Below, one piece after another: positions 5,064-6,272 of a DNA stretch of 6,272 bases. This DNA is from Chloroflexota bacterium (lineage in GTDB: Bacteria; Chloroflexota; Anaerolineae; UBA4142). Both the position numbers and the translations under genes were made by a program. How positions within the stretch are numbered: position 1 is the first letter of the stretch; each line of letters starts with the position of its first letter. The notes beneath the pieces were generated by a model, which ran no database searches, was not told where the DNA came from, and saw only the letters and a program-made list of their open reading frames with translations. The stretch lies in the NCBI GenBank assembly GCA_023380675.1, contig JAMCRS010000227.1:1-6272 (forward strand), given 5' to 3'.

Positions 5064-6011
5064 CTATTTCTCCATCACGCGCAGCACGATCTTGCCGGCT
5101 CCGTGAGAGCCCAGACTGCGCTCGAACGCATGCCGCGCGTCCGCGAGAGCAAAGACATGGTCGATCGTCGGCCGCAGGACGCCGCTCTCGACCAGCCGCG
5201 TGATCTCGGCCAATCGCTTGCCGTTCGGCTTGACGACGAAGTAGAGCGCAGTGATTCCACGCGCGGCTTCCGCATCCTTCGGCGGCTCGGTTGCGATCGA
5301 TACGAGCCGGCCGCCCGGCCGCACCACCGCCGGCGAGCGCGCCAGCCGGTCTCCGCCGGCGGTATCGAACACGAGGTCCACCTGCCCGGCGACCTCCTCG
5401 AATCGCGTCGCCGTATAATCGATCACCTCGTCAACCCCGGCCTTTCGTACGGCTTGTACGTTCGCGCTGGACACGGTTCCGATGACGTGCGCCCCCCAGT
5501 GGTGGGCCAACTGTACGGCCAGGTGGCCTACTCCGCCGGCGGCACCGTGAATCAATACGCGCTGTCCTCGTTCGAGATGGCCGTGGTCCAACAGCCCTTG
5601 CCAGGCGCTGAGCGCGGCGAGCGGAATGGCCGCGGTCTCGACGTGGTCGAGCGTTTCTGGTTTCGCCGCGACGAACTCGCTCGAGACGACCGCGTATTCC
5701 GCTGCCGCGCCGTCGCGGTCGAACGGACACAGCGCGTACACTACCTGTCCGACTTGGATACCATCCACGCCGGGTCCGACCGCGGCGGCGACGCCAGAGA
5801 ACTCGTACGACGGTATCGCCGGCAGCCGGTCGACTGGCCAGTCGAGCTCGTCGCGCGTGATCGCCGCGGCATGTACTCGGACCAGCACTTGTCCAGTCGC
5901 CGGCTCGGGCGTCTTGACTTGCTCGTAGACGAGATTCGCCGGCCCTCCCGGCGCACTCAATCGGACCGCGTTCATTGCCGCCTCGATCTTGGGTAACTCC
6001 CTCTCACCCAT
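5064..6011 (-). CDS. Zinc-independent MDR-superfamily NADP-dependent oxidoreductase (quinone-oxidoreductase-like)
   Basis: Cytoplasmic enzyme of 315 residues, a usual length for quinone-oxidoreductase-like members of the medium-chain dehydrogenase/reductase superfamily. The N-terminal GroES-like domain (about 14-125) begins AVRLSAPGGPANL and includes the VLVRVHAAAITRDELDW segment and SYEFSGVAAAVGPGV (68-82). The nucleotide-binding Rossmann domain follows, with VETAAIPLAALSAWQGL (124-140), the glycine-rich HGAAGGVGHLAVQLA (155-169), VFDTAGG (214-220) and RPGGRLVSI (231-239). The GHE-type zinc-ligand motif and structural-zinc cysteine cluster of alcohol dehydrogenases are absent, so it should reduce quinones, enones or related carbonyls with NAD(P)H. 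The exact substrate cannot be predicted. Start 6011 is chosen because AAGGAGG (6026-6020) lies eight bases upstream. An internal ATG (residue 13) is where many relatives start, and the upstream ATG at 6056 lacks such a site. It is the first of the co-directional minus-strand genes. Confidence 0.9.
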   Translation of the reverse strand: MGERELPKIEAAMNAVRLSAPGGPANLVYEQVKTPEPATGQVLVRVHAAAITRDELDWPVDRLPAIPSYEFSGVAAAVGPGVDGIQVGQVVYALCPFDRDGAAAEYAVVSSEFVAAKPETLDHVETAAIPLAALSAWQGLLDHGHLERGQRVLIHGAAGGVGHLAVQLAHHWGAHVIGTVSSANVQAVRKAGVDEVIDYTATRFEEVAGQVDLVFDTAGGDRLARSPAVVRPGGRLVSIATEPPKDAEAARGITALYFVVKPNGKRLAEITRLVESGVLRPTIDHVFALADARHAFERSLGSHGAGKIVLRVMEK

Positions 6012-6272
6012 CAAACACTCCTCCTTCCTCAAATGTGACTCAACTCGAATGCACACCCGTCCGGTCTTGCGAACCGCATTTGTCTCCGCACTGCTTTTGC
6101 AGAGTCGCTTGACGCCACCCGTTTGCTCGGAACCCCAGCGTAATCGCGATCATTGGGCCGGGTTTTCTAGAAGGCCAGTAGCGTCGGCGCTTGTGGTAGC
6201 CCATGATGTGCGCCGCCTTGGCCTTCTTGGTGTTCCCTCGTGCGCGTCAACCGGTCGCATTTGCGTGTCGAA
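6012..6272. other. Right-end region without an identified gene
   Basis: Apart from the oxidoreductase ribosome binding site at 6020-6026, I recognise nothing in these bases. The minus-strand frame ending near 6059 reads a basic peptide containing AHIMGYHKRRRYWPSRKPG, and a second minus-strand frame reads RCDRLTR-like residues, then stops. Neither resembles a family I know. The promoter of the oxidoreductase gene should lie here, but I found no convincing -35/-10 pair. A partial gene running in from the right edge cannot be excluded. Confidence 0.4.

Noticed and set aside
4911..5996. Plus-strand open frame of 361 codons opposite the oxidoreductase
   Set aside because: It is a shadow of the MDR gene: Arg-rich and low-complexity, with no ribosome binding site, while the minus strand shows clear motifs.
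5990..6160. tRNA-like GGTTCGCAAGACC stretch on the minus strand upstream of the oxidoreductase
   Set aside because: I could not fold matching acceptor, D and anticodon arms around it.
6090..6272. Possible small basic protein on the minus strand (with the peptide AHIMGYHKRRRYW)
   Set aside because: There is no ribosome binding site and no recognised family, and the frame is interrupted by a stop upstream. It may be non-coding or an edge fragment.

Overview
The window reads as chromosomal DNA from a GC-rich bacterium. It holds five intact protein-coding genes, one truncated gene remnant, and an unusual amount of short repeat or palindromic sequence at its left end and in the convergent intergenic region. 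Codon usage is bacterial, Shine-Dalgarno sequences are strong, and the histidine kinase and NarL-type regulator pair is of a kind common in Chloroflexota and Actinomycetota. The intergenic GGGTTTCT, GTAGGGGCGGCC and CTTTGCG-type repeats, together with the GT87-like membrane protein, make me lean towards Chloroflexota or a similar environmental lineage. That is a weak inference, not an identification.

Layout. Bases 1-389 carry no supportable gene but hold three repeat-like elements and a possible promoter. Bases 390-1757 (+) encode a polytopic GT-C/GT87-like membrane glycosyltransferase starting at TTG. A perfect 112-bp tandem duplication (1706-1929) covers the last 52 bases of that gene and the following spacer. 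A long imperfect hairpin (1905-1977) then sits between it and the convergent genes.

The remaining genes are all on the minus strand. In transcription order they are: an MDR-superfamily NAD(P)H:quinone-oxidoreductase-like enzyme (6011 to 5064); an ICMT/NnrU-like membrane methyltransferase (4923 to 4342); the C-terminal remnant of an alpha/beta hydrolase (about 4313 to 3999); a membrane histidine kinase without an extracytoplasmic sensor domain (3895 to 2621); and its NarL/LuxR response regulator (2621 to 1983). The kinase and regulator overlap by one base (TGATG) and form a clear translationally coupled two-component operon. The spacer between the oxidoreductase and the methyltransferase has a near-perfect 18-bp palindrome, which may be an operator or a terminator stem, and a plausible promoter.

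How they work together: only the kinase-regulator pair is a secure functional unit. The oxidoreductase and methyltransferase are co-directional neighbours, but nothing in the sequence proves a shared pathway. I see no CRISPR array, tRNA, rRNA, transposase, phage gene or toxin-antitoxin pair. I do not see a convincing new multi-gene system. The items most worth checking are the repeat architecture around the glycosyltransferase, the 112-bp tandem duplication, the hydrolase remnant and the palindrome.
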